The notes beneath the pieces were generated by a model. The model did no database searches and was not told the DNA's origin. It worked only from the letters and a program-made list of their open reading frames with translations. A stretch of 64,000 nucleotides of DNA from Lunularia cruciata (taxonomy: Eukaryota > Streptophyta > Marchantiopsida > Lunulariales > Lunulariaceae): the NCBI GenBank assembly GCA_948567375.1, contig OX419757.1, forward strand, positions 67,401,836 through 67,465,835, read 5' to 3'. The translations under genes were made by a program, and so were the position numbers. Position 1 is the stretch's first letter; the number at the start of each line of letters is the position of its first letter. This document shows positions 32,350 to 43,332 of the stretch, in pieces.

Positions 32350-34284
32350 AAAATTCCTCACCTCTACTTGGCCAAGCATGCAATCAAGAACACAAAGTGT
32401 AGGCAATTCAGTGCTAACAATCATGGAGGTCCTTGTGCTAAAAGCTTTGATTATGAAAAAGAGAAGTTTACATTGGATCGCAACCCATATATACAATTTC
32501 CTACTTCTTGATGAAGATGATTAATGGCTAAGAGAGATTTTTAATCCTCTAATTACACCTACATCACTCATTGTTAATTCTACCTTTTCTTTTCCTAAGG
32601 TGTAATTAAGAACTACCTACATATACATAATCAGCTCAACTACTCTCTTGTTGTTACTTGGTATAGATATAGTCCCTAGATCTTTGGCCAAAAATTGTCC
32701 TATTCCTACAAGGGTTTTTAGGTCAAGTGTAGTTCTAGGCCAAAGGTATGTTCTACATTACCAAATTTCTACTTTTTTACCTTGGGTTAGAGTCTCCTTC
32801 ATCTTGAAAACTATTGCAAGGAACTACCCTTGCCTTTATATATCCTAATTAGTAAATAAATCCTATCTTTGTAGTAAAAAATTAACCCAAGCATCATCTT
32901 GGTGGAGTGCTCAAATTTCTTCAAGGTATGATTGAGAAGCTTAGCAATAGTTGCTAAGACTCTCAATAATGTACACCTTTGCATCCAAAGCATGGACCTA
33001 TGATTTTAAGTCCCATAGCTTTAATTTCTCTAAGGAGGTCTTCATCACCTCCACTCTAATTCTAAAGAACTAATCTCATGTCATCTCCATTTTCACCAAG
33101 ATTCTGGTTGTCTCTACATTTAGCTACATCTTGATTTCTTGCAGCTCTAACAAAATGTCTTCTCAAATGAGCACATGATCCTAAGCGCATTCTTCCTCCT
33201 TCTCTTGCATCTCCTTAATAACCTTCTTGATCTACACTTCCACCATCCATTGCTCTTCTTGATATCACACCTTTGCAACAACTAAGGCCACCTTCATCTT
33301 CTTGATCGCTTCTTTTAGGATGTCAATTTCTTCCTTGTGAGCCTTCACTTGCTCTTCAAGTTGTCTTTGGTAGCTTTCTTTTTCCTCTCAACGAGTCTTC
33401 TCTTCCTCTTGCCACCTCTTTTTTCTTCATATATTTTTGTGATTATGGCCCTTCCTTGCTTAAGTCATGCTACCTCTTATGCCAAATCATTGTTTCACTT
33501 CCATGCTTCTACATGTAGAGAATAGACCTTAGCCAATTTGTCTTGTGCCTTTGTCTTCTCCTATAAAACCTTATGCAATATGATAGAGGTATCTAATTAA
33601 TGTAATATAATCAGTGATCTATCCATGATACTCCTTGTAAACTGGAAGGAGGTGCTCCATCAGCTCAAGCATTGGTCTCACTCTATGGATGACCAATTTG
33701 GAAAATGGCATCATAATGACTTGTAGAGCCTCCTTTTTGCTAAGATTGGCTTCTTATCTTGACTTGAAAGATGCCAAAGGTATGCTCTCCTCTTTCTTGA
33801 TCTTGACAAAGAGTCTTCTTGCTTTTGCGCTATACTCTCTATCACTAGGTCTTGGCCTAGGATATTCTTGCATGCCTAAAGTCCACCTTTGGCTTCACAC
33901 AACCCTTCATCCTTGAGAACCACTTTGGCCCCAACCACTTCTTTTGCTATAAGTACTCCTTATTCCAAGAGTACTACTTCTTCTTCATGCGGGGATATGG
34001 TAGGTGCTACCACTCTTGGACTCTCTCCCACTTTCTTATTGATGCTTGAAGATCCTACTTTGTCATCATATCTTCTTGGAGCAGGTACTTCTTCACCTCA
34101 GTCTTTTTCTTCTTCCTTCTTCAATGATGATTTAAGTGAATGATTGCATGCTGATTGTTGGCATTGTCTCTAGTTGCTGTCTAGCTTCATCTTTATCCTC
34201 CAAATCATCAAATACCATGGCCTTCTTTGCTATCTTCTTGGCCTTCATCTTTGGCTTAGAAGGTGTCATTGGTTTCTATTTTTC
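32350..34284 (-). other. Decayed, partly coding-like DNA left of C1
   Basis: Around 33000-34284 the minus strand is rich in Glu/Lys codons (for example KPMTPSKPKMKAKKIAKKAM near 34264-34205) with stops. This suits the N-terminal part of an old retrotransposon or host protein. No domain is identified. Similar minus-strand coding resumes right of C1 at 48447. Confidence 0.35.
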
Positions 34285-34711
34285 TGTAACAATATGGAGT
34301 TTAGTGACGAAGTTAGTCGGGCTTATGAAGTAGCACATAAGACAAATTAGCCTAGAATATTCCAAAAATACCTAGGAAGCTTCTTGGGAAGCTTCTTGGC
34401 TAGCTTAGCTTGCACCTCAAGTAAGTAGCTTCTAGAAGAAAGCTTCTAAAAGCTTCCAACTAGCTTAGCTTGCATGCTAAGTAGGCGGCTTCTAGAAGGA
34501 AGCTTCTTGAAAAGCTTCCTAGTTAAACTTGGCTTGCACTCTAAGAAAGCCGCTTGAGGAAGCTTCTTGAGAAGAATCTCAAAAGCCTTGTATGCTACCT
34601 ATAAATACCAAAGCCAAAGCTCATGCTAGGCGTTCAGAGTTTTCACTCATTCAAGTGTCCCAATGTGAGTTTCCATTCTCCTATTTCTCTCCTTGGATTT
34701 GGTCTTTTACA
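34285..34711 (+). repeat. C1 5' LTR
   Basis: TGTAACAATATGG...TCTTTTACA. Three imperfect tandem units of about 58-62 bp lie at about 34377-34560. Each runs from an AGCTTCT/GAAGCTT core through TAGCTTAGCTTGCA to a CTTCTAGAAG-like end. TATA box TATAAATA at 34600-34607. Confidence 0.93.
34429..34512 (+). promoter_or_regulatory. Heat-shock-element-like cluster in the C1 5' LTR
   Basis: CTTCT-AGAAG (34429-34438) is a two-unit element and GGAAG-CTTCT-TGAAA (34498-34512) a perfect three-unit element. A four-unit array seen in the 3' LTR has lost one G here (TAAAAG for TAGAAG near 34448). The cluster ends about 90 bp upstream of the TATA box. Confidence 0.65.
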
Positions 34712-34712
34712 T

Positions 34713-34724
34713 TGGTATTAGAGC
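34713..34724 (+). other. C1 primer-binding site
   Basis: TTGGTATTAGAGC directly after the LTR matches the initiator-Met tRNA site with one change (C to T). Confidence 0.85.
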
Positions 34725-34734
34725 AAGAATGGGA

Positions 34735-35830
34735 TGGATAGAATTTATGGACCATCAAATCCACTTCCACCAAACCATTGGGATTTTTGCATCCAAATAC
34801 TACCCAAGCATCATTTCACACAATTCATCACCTCGCACTTTGGATAAGATTTTTTGCATATGATCACCATATCTGAGGAACCATTGGTGCTTCCTGTTGT
34901 AACTTATGGAGAACGGTGGATGTGTTGTTTCTATGTGTTAGTAAATTAGATAGATTAGGGGTGGTGTTATAGATAAGCAACCATGGCGGCAATACCCAAT
35001 GTTATCCTTGCTATGCAATAACAAATCAAGCACCTCACTCAGTTGTCAGATTAACGAGATCTTTGACAACAAGAGCAGGTGGAGAGAGTACCAATTTGAG
35101 AAGGAGAAGATTGGATCAGATTCCCTAAACCCAAGGTATTGAAAGGCAAGAATCTTTTGGGTGCAGTGGAGAATATTGTGTTTGATTGTGAATGTTATTT
35201 TGAAGCTACCAATCTACAAGATGAGCAAAAACAGATTCTCTTGGCTTCTAGCCAATTGGATGGAGTAGCAAAGCTATGGTGGAGATTCCAAGTGGAGCGA
35301 GCTAAACAACAAATGGTTGTACCAATCTTGACATGGGCAGAATTCAAAAGCACAATAATTAGTCGGTTCCAAGCTATAAATGCCACACGAGCTGCAAGGG
35401 ACAAGTTGGCAGAGTTGAAATAGATTGGCTCTATAAGAAGTTACATCATGCAGTTCCAAAACACCATCATGCAAATTCCAGATATATTAGAAGTTGAAGC
35501 TCTGGATTGATTTGTGAGGGGCTTGAAGGCAAGAACCAAATTAGAGGTTACCATGTGAGAGCCACAACACTTGGAGGAAGCCATACAGTTGGCTGGACGT
35601 TTTGATTCCTTGGTGGCAACAACTTGGCCTTGACCTTGACCTCCACAGAGCCTACCAATACACTACACACAAGTGGAGGAACCAACACCAATGGAGATTG
35701 ATGCCATTCAACAAAGAACACTTGGCACAGTAGATAGAGAGAAACTACAACAAAATGGTGGATGTTTTTTTTGTCGCCAATTAGGGCATTGCATTGCTAA
35801 CTGTTGACTCAAGAATGAGTGACCTCGACA
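34735..35830 (+). pseudogene. C1 gag
   Basis: The open part 35139-35423 carries NLQDEQKQILLASSQLDGVA then KLWWRFQVERA, the capsid region, with stops on both sides. The zinc knuckle CFFCRQLGHCIANC (C-x2-C-x4-H-x4-C) is intact at 35763-35804. Stops at about 35421, 35508 and 35556 and others inactivate it. Confidence 0.82.
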
Positions 35831-35914
35831 AGTTGCTCAGGTGGAGGTTGTGGAGCGGAATGAGCAGGGAAACAAAGAATCCCAATAGGAGATTTCAAGC
35901 CGCCTATTGGGAGC

Positions 35915-36307
35915 TTGATTAGTTCCAATGGGATTGAAGGCTCGACCTATGCAAGTTTGCTTCACTTGCAAGATACAATATCTAATCGGGGTTGTAGGAT
36001 TTTGGTTGATTCTGGAAGTTCAGAGAATTGCATGTCTATGCAAGTAGCAAAGGAATTGGGTATTCTTATCAAGCCAATAATTGAAAGTAGTTTGATGATG
36101 GCAGATGGTAGAAAGGGTTCTGCATTCCGCACCTTGCATCTTGTTACCTTCAAGATTGGGAAGGAGTATTTGGAGTGTATGAGGTTTGTAGTGGCACCTC
36201 TACACTATGATATCATTTTGGGTCTACCTTGGTTTGAATATCATAAGGTTCAATTTGATTGGACCCGACGCCAAATTCAAGTACAACACCAAGGTAGGAA
36301 TTTCTGA
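35915..36307 (+). pseudogene. C1 aspartic protease
   Basis: RILVDSGSSENCMSMQVA has the intact D-S-G active-site loop. It is followed by a flap region and LHYDIILGLPWFEYHKVQFD. The open frame ends at 36307 and the polyprotein continues through the 60-bp repeats into RT. Confidence 0.85.
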
Positions 36308-36350
36308 TTAGGTTTTCTGACACCTTTGAGTAAGACACCTAAGAATAGTT

Positions 36351-36530
36351 AGTCCCAAGATGGGAAGTTTGTTGAGAAGGTAGCCATAGAGCAAACCTGG
36401 CAGGAAGATGAGTCCCAAGATGGGAAGTTTGCCAAGAAGGCAACCAAGGAGCAAGCTTGGAAGAGAGATGAGTCCCTAGAAGGGAAGTTTGTTAGTAAAG
36501 CAACCATAGAGCAAGCTTTGGAGGAAGATA
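36351..36530 (+). repeat. Three tandem 60-bp repeats between C1 protease and RT
   Basis: Units start at 36351, 36411 and 36471 with an exact 60-bp period, each opening AGTCCCWAGAWGGGAAGTTTG. Each encodes a 20-residue unit of the form S-x-x-G-K-F-x-x-K-x-x-x-E-Q-x-x-x-x-D-E/K. The repeat is charged and probably a flexible linker. Confidence 0.92.
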
Positions 36531-36992
36531 AGTCTGTATTTGCGGTGTGGATCAAGCCGATTGCACAAGAACAATCTGCAGAGGGCCGAGAGCCTCATCA
36601 AGCTATGGTTGATCGGATAGTTAAGGAGTTTGCGGACATGTTTATGGATGATTTGCCAAAGGGATTCCCCTCTGATCGAGGTATGCCCTTCAAGATTGAG
36701 CTATTGCTAAGGAGTACTCTAGTAAGTAGACCGATCTATTGGCTCTCACCAAAGGAGTTGGAGGAGTTGCAAACAACACTTACATAGTTGTTAAAGAAGG
36801 ACTTCATACAACAAAGTACCTTTCCTTGGGGAGTACCGGTACTATTTGTTCCAAAGAAGGATGGAGGACTTTGTTTCTGTATTGATTATTGTGGGCTCAG
36901 TAAGAAAACCGTGAAGAATGCATATCCCTTGCCTCGGATCAATGACTTGCTTGATCAACTAAGTAGAGCACGCTACTTTTCCAAGTTGGATC
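36518..36992 (+). pseudogene. C1 reverse transcriptase, first part
   Basis: EFADMFMDDLPKGFPSDRG and WLSPKELEELQTTL open the RT. After a TAG near 36785, [20 protein letters not shown] and [20 protein letters not shown] follow, then YFSKLD, where element A1 is inserted. Confidence 0.88.
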
Positions 36993-37682
36993 TATAACAC
37001 CCATTTGTGCATGTGTGTGGTATTGTGATATTTAGCTTGGTATTACAAGTACTTAAGAGATATTATTTATATAGCGATAAAGGATGGTTCTACATTAGTC
37101 ATGGTTAGCTAAATTTAGTCATAGCTAAGATAGAGGGGACCTTACTTTAGAGGAAGTTGAAAAGATGAGCAACACTATTTTGGATTTTAGTGTGTTGACT
37201 TGGTATTATTCCTAGGTGTTTGGCTTTGAAGAAAGAGTTGAGAACTCTTGGGCCCGTAAGCCTTTTTGTTTTGGATTCTTCTTTAGTCTTAGGAAAGCCC
37301 ATGTGAAGGACTCCTTGACTTAGTAATTGGGTCAAGATAAGACTAAATGCTTAGGGGATATGCCCATGTGAATGGATATTCCTTTCTACTTTTGACTTTA
37401 CTTGACTTTTAGCCTAGTAACTTGAGTTACTCTAGTAATTAGTATTTTTGGTGCATAACTATTTCACAAGTATATAAACAAGGGATGAGGAAGTACTCGG
37501 CATCCTTTCATTTGCAACTATCTCTCTCTCATTGAGTTCTCTAGTGAGCAATGTCTTGAGTCTTGGAGTGTTAGTCTTGGAGGAGTATGATGGAGTTGGG
37601 GTCCCTTGCTTTCTTAGTCCATGGTGCGCTACCATAATAGCCATTAGAGGTTCATCTTGAGTGAGAGGCAGGCCGGCTGACA
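36993..37682 (+). repeat. A1 5' LTR
   Basis: TATAACACCC (mutated TG) to GCTGACA. TATA box TATATAAAC near 37472. Near the end lies the dyad ATGGT-GCGCT-ACCAT, shared by all family A LTRs. Confidence 0.93.
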
Positions 37683-37686
37683 TTTT

Positions 37687-37704
37687 TGGTTCCGTTACCG
37701 GGAC
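37687..37704 (+). other. A1 primer-binding site (tRNA-Asp-like)
   Basis: TGGTTCCGTTACCGGGAC resembles the site for the tRNA-Asp 3' end (TGGCGCCGTTGCCGGGGA), with about five differences. It is distinct from the initiator-Met sites of B and C. Confidence 0.7.
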
Positions 37705-37723
37705 TTCTCTAGAAGGTAAGATA

Positions 37724-37888
37724 ATGTTCCGCGTTCAATTCTACATTAGATCGAAGGAGGCTATGAGAGCTCACTTGGAGAGAACATTGGGAGAGCAGAG
37801 AGCTGAACTTATGTTAGAGTACCAAGATCCATTTGTATACCATGTAGTTCATCATGATGTCTTTGAAGTGATTTTGTACATCTTGTAC
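37724..37888 (+). pseudogene. A1 leader ORF fragment
   Basis: MFRVQFYIRSKEAMRAHLER then a ...PFVYHVVHHDVFEVILYILY end, cut by the nested solo LTR. A2 has the same segment (about 63845-63680, minus) with stops. Function unknown; it is a conserved piece of the family 5' leader. Confidence 0.4.
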
Positions 37889-38580
37889 TGTGAGCCCGCC
37901 TGTCTCTCACACAAGATGAACCTCTGATGGCTATTATGGTAGCGCACCATGGACTAAGAAGGCAAGGAACCCCAACTCCATCGTACTCCTCCAAGGCTAA
38001 CACTCCAAGACTCAAGACATTGCTCACTAGAGAACTCAATGAGAGAGAGATAGTTGCAAATGAAAGGATGATGAGTACCTCTTCACCCCTTGTTTATATA
38101 CTTGTGAAATAGTTACGTACCAAAGTTACTAATTACCGTAGTAACTCAAGTTACTAGACTAAAAGTCAAGTAAAGTCAAAAAGTAGAAAGGAATATCCAT
38201 TCACATGGGCATATTCCCCTAAGCATGTGGCCTTATCTTGACCCAACCACTAAGTCAAGGATCCCTTCACATGGGCTATCCTTGGACTAAAGAAGAATCC
38301 AAAACAAAAAGGCTTGCGGGACCAAGAGTTCTCAACTCTTTCCTCAAAGCCAAACACCTAGGAATAATACCAAGTCAACACACTAAAATCCAAAATAGTG
38401 ATGCTCATCTTTTCTACTTCCTCTAAAGTAAGGTCCCCTCTATCTTAGCTATGACTAACTTTAGCTAACCATGACTAATATAGAACCATCCTTTATCTCT
38501 ATATAAATAATATCTCTTAAGTACTTGTTATACCAAGCTAAATATCACAATACCACACACATGCACAAATGGGTGTTATA
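37889..38580 (-). mobile_element. Family A solo LTR nested in A1
   Basis: 692 bp, TGTGAGCCCGCC...GTGTTATA, opposite in orientation to A1. Target duplication GTAC at 37885-37888 and 38581-38584. Confidence 0.92.
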
Positions 38581-39238
38581 GTACACATGACAGGATTTGG
38601 AGAGATTGTGTGAGGTGGATTGCAGATTTTGGGGATTAAGGTGATTTTGGGCAAAATCTCAAGTTAGAGATCTGAACTTGAAATTTCTACACATGATAGC
38701 TTGGGTTATTTTTCAGTTATAACAATTTGAATTATTCTGAGAGCTATTATGCGCATTGGGCTAGAAGTTTTGAAAGTTGATAGGGTAAATTGCTCTTGCA
38801 ACTGCATGCTCTCTAGAGAATTGTACAAAGTCTGCCATTTCTTTAATTTTTAGTGGATTGTTGTGAAACTTTCCAAAAAAATTGAGTACGTTTTATCCTA
38901 CCTGTTGACCCAAAAATAAGAGACATATAATTCTTTAGAAAGGAGTTATGAGTTTTTGAAGTTAGGGGGGTGGTTTTCAGACCAAATCTGAAATATGTGT
39001 GCTGAATAGAAAGAAGTCTAGTCCAAATGGCTTAACAAAAAGAGCTGAAATTTTTCGGAGAGGGACACCTTGGAGTTGTTATGATGTGCACAAAATTTCA
39101 AAGGACTTTCACATACTAGTTGAGAGATCTCAGTGAAATTGTGATGAAGGATCAATTTTGCAGAGTGGAGATCTCATGCATGAGGAGTTTGAGAGTAACA
39201 AAAAACATGTTTGAGTGGTTAGATTCATCTTGAAAACA

Positions 39239-39662
39239 TGGACTGTCACCAAGAGTGGAAATTGAGATTATGCAAGGCTCCCAAGGGTTTGGGGTGATTG
39301 TAGGGGTGGATTTGAGGAAAAGAGAGTTTACAATAGAATTTGAAGAGAGTGTTGAGAGGACCCAAAAACCTACACCACTTGGAGGAAAGAGTGAGTCTAA
39401 GTGTTTTCTATGTGGAAAGAAGGGACATAAGGCACGTTCATGTCCATTGACCTTTCAGAGCAAGAGATTGAGGGAAAGGAGACGCTTACTTGACTTGGGT
39501 TTGCATGTTGGACCTTCTTTACCAAGATTGGGAGGGAGAAGATCTAAGACCAAGGAGTTGTGTGAGGTTTGTGGAGTTGAAGGACTTCCAAAAGGACATG
39601 AGTGTAGTGGAGTAAAACTTACTTTTGGAGACTTTGGTGAAGGATCTTGGAGAGAGTTTTAG
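39239..39662 (+). pseudogene. A1 extra ORF upstream of gag, with two Cys/His motifs
   Basis: A start MDCHQEWKLRLCK at 39239 is frameshifted into the open frame from 39255. That frame carries GVIVGVDLRKREFTIEFEES, then CFLCGKKGHKARSC (C-x2-C-x4-H-x4-C) and CEVCGVEGLPKGHEC (C-x2-C-x8-H-x-C). A2 has the same ORF (63043-62579). Its zinc-binding look suggests nucleic-acid binding. Some Tat-lineage elements (for example Ogre) are known to have an additional ORF before gag; whether this is homologous I cannot say. Confidence 0.65.
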
Positions 39663-39939
39663 TATAGTACAGAAATACTACCACCTTCATCAGCTAGTTC
39701 TCAAGATTAGTGATGGAGATAATCTTTCAACTCATGGATAAACTATCCATGAGGGTTCGATTAATATGCACTATAGGATTTAATGTTGCTATAGAAATCT
39801 TGGAGCAACCTGAGCCTTTTGTGTTCCCTTGGGTGGATTACTCTCAAATGGTGTTAGTCATATACATACTCTATTAGTTATAGAGTGAGAGAAAAGAAAA
39901 GAGAAAAAAAATTGAGAGAAAGAAAGATAGTGAGAAGTT

Positions 39940-41003
39940 AAGATAGGGAAACTTCCGGTTTTCTTTGGCAAGGATGGAGAAGATGTGGAGGCCTTTGTGA
40001 GAGACTTCAATAGAGCTTGCATAGAAAACAATGAGAGGAGGAAGAATGAGTGGGCCTCATTATTACTAGATTTCTTTGAGGATGCAGCACTTACATGGTA
40101 TGAGTCGGAATACCAAAAGAGAGAGAGGAGAGATGGGCAAGAAGAGTCTTGGGATACTTTGACATCAACACTCATTGAGAACTTTCTTCCTGATGAGAGT
40201 TTTGCAAGATTGATGAGTGAGGTTACCTTTCTCAAGCAAGGAGATGGAGAGAAAGTGAAGGTCTATGTGGAAAGAGTGGAAAAGTTAGAGTCTAGATTTT
40301 GCCTAGTGTTGAGGAAGGGTGGAGATGATATGGAGACCACTATGATTGGCATAGGAGCCATGTTCACCAAGAATTTTGTGGGAGGGTAAAGACCACAAAT
40401 TAGAAGCAAGGTGAGATATGAGAAACCTTCTTCCAAGGTTGAAGCTATCAAAATCGCAATTTGTATGGAGGAGAGTTTGGAAGGGGATGAGAGTGATTTG
40501 GTGGTGAAGGAGGTTGTACATTCTCCTCAAGGTTACAAGAATGGTAGAACTTCTGATACTTTGGTGGCAAAGGTTGCACCACAAGTAGTAGTTGCTCCAA
40601 TTCTTGCACCTCCACCAAAGGATCCACTTCAAACTATCATAGAACAACTTGCGGATCTCAAGATCAATGTGGTGCAACTATGGGAGAAGAGAGAGGTGGA
40701 TCAGAATGTAGGGAGAGGGCCTAGAAGTTATGTAAACTATCCATATAGAGGGGGCCAACCAGCCAACAATTTCAATGATAGAAATTGTTTTGGTTGTAGA
40801 GGAAGAGGCCATATCCAAAGGAATTGCCCAAATTCCACTTACCATGGAGGAAGGGGTTATGAGGGAGCCGATAGAGGGAAAGAGGGAGGTAGTGAAACCC
40901 AAGTGGCTCCTAATCCAAACAGAGGTAAGGGGATAGCATCCATAGATGTGGTTAAGAGCAAGTATGAGAAGGGAGAGTGCTCAAACTCCAAGGGTCTTAA
41001 TTA
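39940..41003 (+). pseudogene. A1 gag
   Basis: GEDVEAFVRDFNRACIENNE then WASLLLDFFEDAALTWYES is the capsid (retrotransposon gag) domain. The start Met seen in A2 (MGKLP) is ATA here. A TAA at 40387-40389 interrupts it. The second open part (40411-41004) has the zinc knuckle CFGCRGRGHIQRNC (about 40786-40827). Gag would form the particle and package element RNA. Confidence 0.85.
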
Positions 41004-41010
41004 GGAGCTT

Positions 41011-41716
41011 TTGGCACAAGAGAAGAAGAGAGCTCATTTTGAAAAGGATGTTCACTCTTCTCAAGGATTCACGCCAAGCAATGATACTCCTATGTCTACT
41101 AGGAGCACTTGCCCCTCAACACCATTGATAACAAAGACTCCAAGGAAGAAGTTGGGGAAAGAGGATTTCTTGATTTCAAAACAACAACGGAACTACAATG
41201 TGTTGGAGAATGTTGGTAGTCACAAGGCTAACATTAGAGTGGGCCAATTGATTGCTTTGAACCCTACCTTGAGAAAAGAGCTTAGAGGTGGTTTGAATTC
41301 TACAAGGACCAAAAGGAAGAAGAAGGCAAAAGCTCCAATATCACTGGGGGTGGTGGATACCAAGCCAACACCATGGGAGGCTTGTGAATATGCCTCCAAA
41401 ATTGATGTGAGAGTGAATGGTCACAACATCAAGGATGCACTTGTTGATGGAGGATCAGCAGTGAATGCCATGTCAGAAAGGTTGAAGAAGAAGTTGGGTA
41501 TGATACCCTCAATACCTTCAACATTTATGGTGAGCATGGCAAACAAGCAACAAGTTTGACCAATAGGGGTGATGGATAAAGTGGTAGTTTCAGTTATGGG
41601 AGTTCAAAATCTCATGACTTTCCAGTCATAGCTTGAAAGATTCAAGCTATGACTTACTTCTTGGGAGGCCATGGTTGAGAGCAACATGCACAACTGATTG
41701 ATGGCACAAAGGGTAC
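41011..41716 (+). pseudogene. A1 aspartic protease
   Basis: The open segment 41011-41559 contains IKDALVDGGSAVNAMSERLK, the D-G-G-S active-site loop of Tat/Athila-type proteases. After the stop at 41560 the frame is broken by several stops to about 41716. Confidence 0.82.
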
Positions 41717-43332
41717 TTGAGGATTGAGCCATCAAACCATAGAGTCACAATTCCTATGAATAACACCACCAACACTTCACATTTAGATACACCATCTTCT
41801 GATTATTTGGAATCAGATTCCGAAGAAGGAGCTTCAAGTGTGGACACAAGCATGGAAGAGGAGACTTCCACGGAGAAGGATGAATCTAAATCTGATTCAG
41901 ATGTGTATCCTTTGTGTGCTATGGATTTTACACCTAAGCCAGAGGTTTTGAAGGACCCCAATAAATCACCATTGACACCTGAGGAGGTAGAGAGAAGGTT
42001 ATCTACACTCAAGTATGGTCCAAATGTTACCAAGGAGGAGAAGGTGAGATTTGAGGAGATTTCCGGAAGTTCATCCATGTGTTTGCTTTTAGTTACAAGG
42101 ATTTGAAGGAAGTCACCATGGAGGAGCACAAGATAGAGATGGAGTCACATGCAAGACTAATCTGCCAAAAGCAATGTTGCATTAGCCCACCAATATCTTT
42201 GGTTGTAAAGGATGAGATTGATAAACTCAAGGAGGCCGGATTTATCTTTGAGGTAGAGAATTCAGAGTGGGTGTCTCCAATTGTCATTGTGAAGAAAAAG
42301 AATGGCAAGCTTTGGGTATGTGTAGATTACAAGAAGCTCAATGTTGTTACCAAGCAGAACTACTACCCATTGCCATTCATTGACGAGATCTTGGAGGAGG
42401 TTGCAGGTCATGAGAGGTATAGTTTTGGAGATAGTTATAGTGGATATAACCAAATCAAGATTGTCACCAGAGCATCAACAACTCACTACATTCACCACAC
42501 CTTGGTGAACTTACCTTTCAAGGTCATGCCTTTTGGGCTTTGCAATACTCCAGTCACATTCCAACAGTTCATGAACAAGGTATTTAAACCTTTCATTGGG
42601 AAATTTGTTAGAGACTTCATTGATGACTTTTGTGTCTATGGGAGCAAGGAGGAGCCTTTTGAGCACCTAATCAAGGTCTTGCAACGCTTGGATGATGCAA
42701 ATGCATCACTCAACCCAGAGAAGTGCATTTTTGGTTGTCAAGAAGGTCTACTTTTGGAGCACATCATCTCCAAGGATGGAATAGTAGTTGATCCTGAGAA
42801 GGTGAGGAAAATCTTAGACCTTCCATTCCCTTCAAGCTTGACAAAGTTATGCCAATTCTTGGGGATGGTTGGGTACCATAGGAGGTTCATCTTCTCATTT
42901 TCCAACAAGGCTTATGCATTCACCATCTACATGAAGAAGGGTGTAGATTACATGGTGATTTTGGAGGACAAGCATGCTCTCAAAGCTTTTGAGGAGCTCA
43001 AGCAATCCTTTGTTGTAGCTCCAATTCTTGCTAAACCTGATTGGAGTAAGCCTTTCATCCTCTACACTGATGCTTCTAATATAGCTATAGGATGCACTCT
43101 TAGTCAATTAGACCAAGATGGGCATGATCATCCAATAGCTTATGCTAGTAGGCAAATGGTTTCAACAGAGAAGAACTACTCTGTCATGGAGAGAGAAGGG
43201 TTGGCAGTGATATTTGGTCTCAAGAAGTTTAGACACTACTTGATTGGAGGGAAAGCCACCATTATCACGGACCAAAAGGATTTGAAGTACATCTTCAACA
43301 AGCCTAATGTTGAAGAGAGACTAGCAAGGTAG
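41717..43332 (+). pseudogene. A1 reverse transcriptase and RNase H
   Basis: An acidic linker (41717-42106) leads by a frame change into 42079-43332. RT landmarks are EFENSEWVSPIVIVKKKNGK-like fingers, SFGDSYSGYNQIKI, MPFGLCNTPVTFQQFMN and the catalytic RDFIDDFCVYGS. RNase H follows with LYTDASNIAIGCTLSQ, EKNYSVMEREGLAVIFGLKK and ITDQKDLKYIF (Q replaces H of TDHK). The open frame ends in TAG at 43330-43332, after NVEERLAR. Confidence 0.87.
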
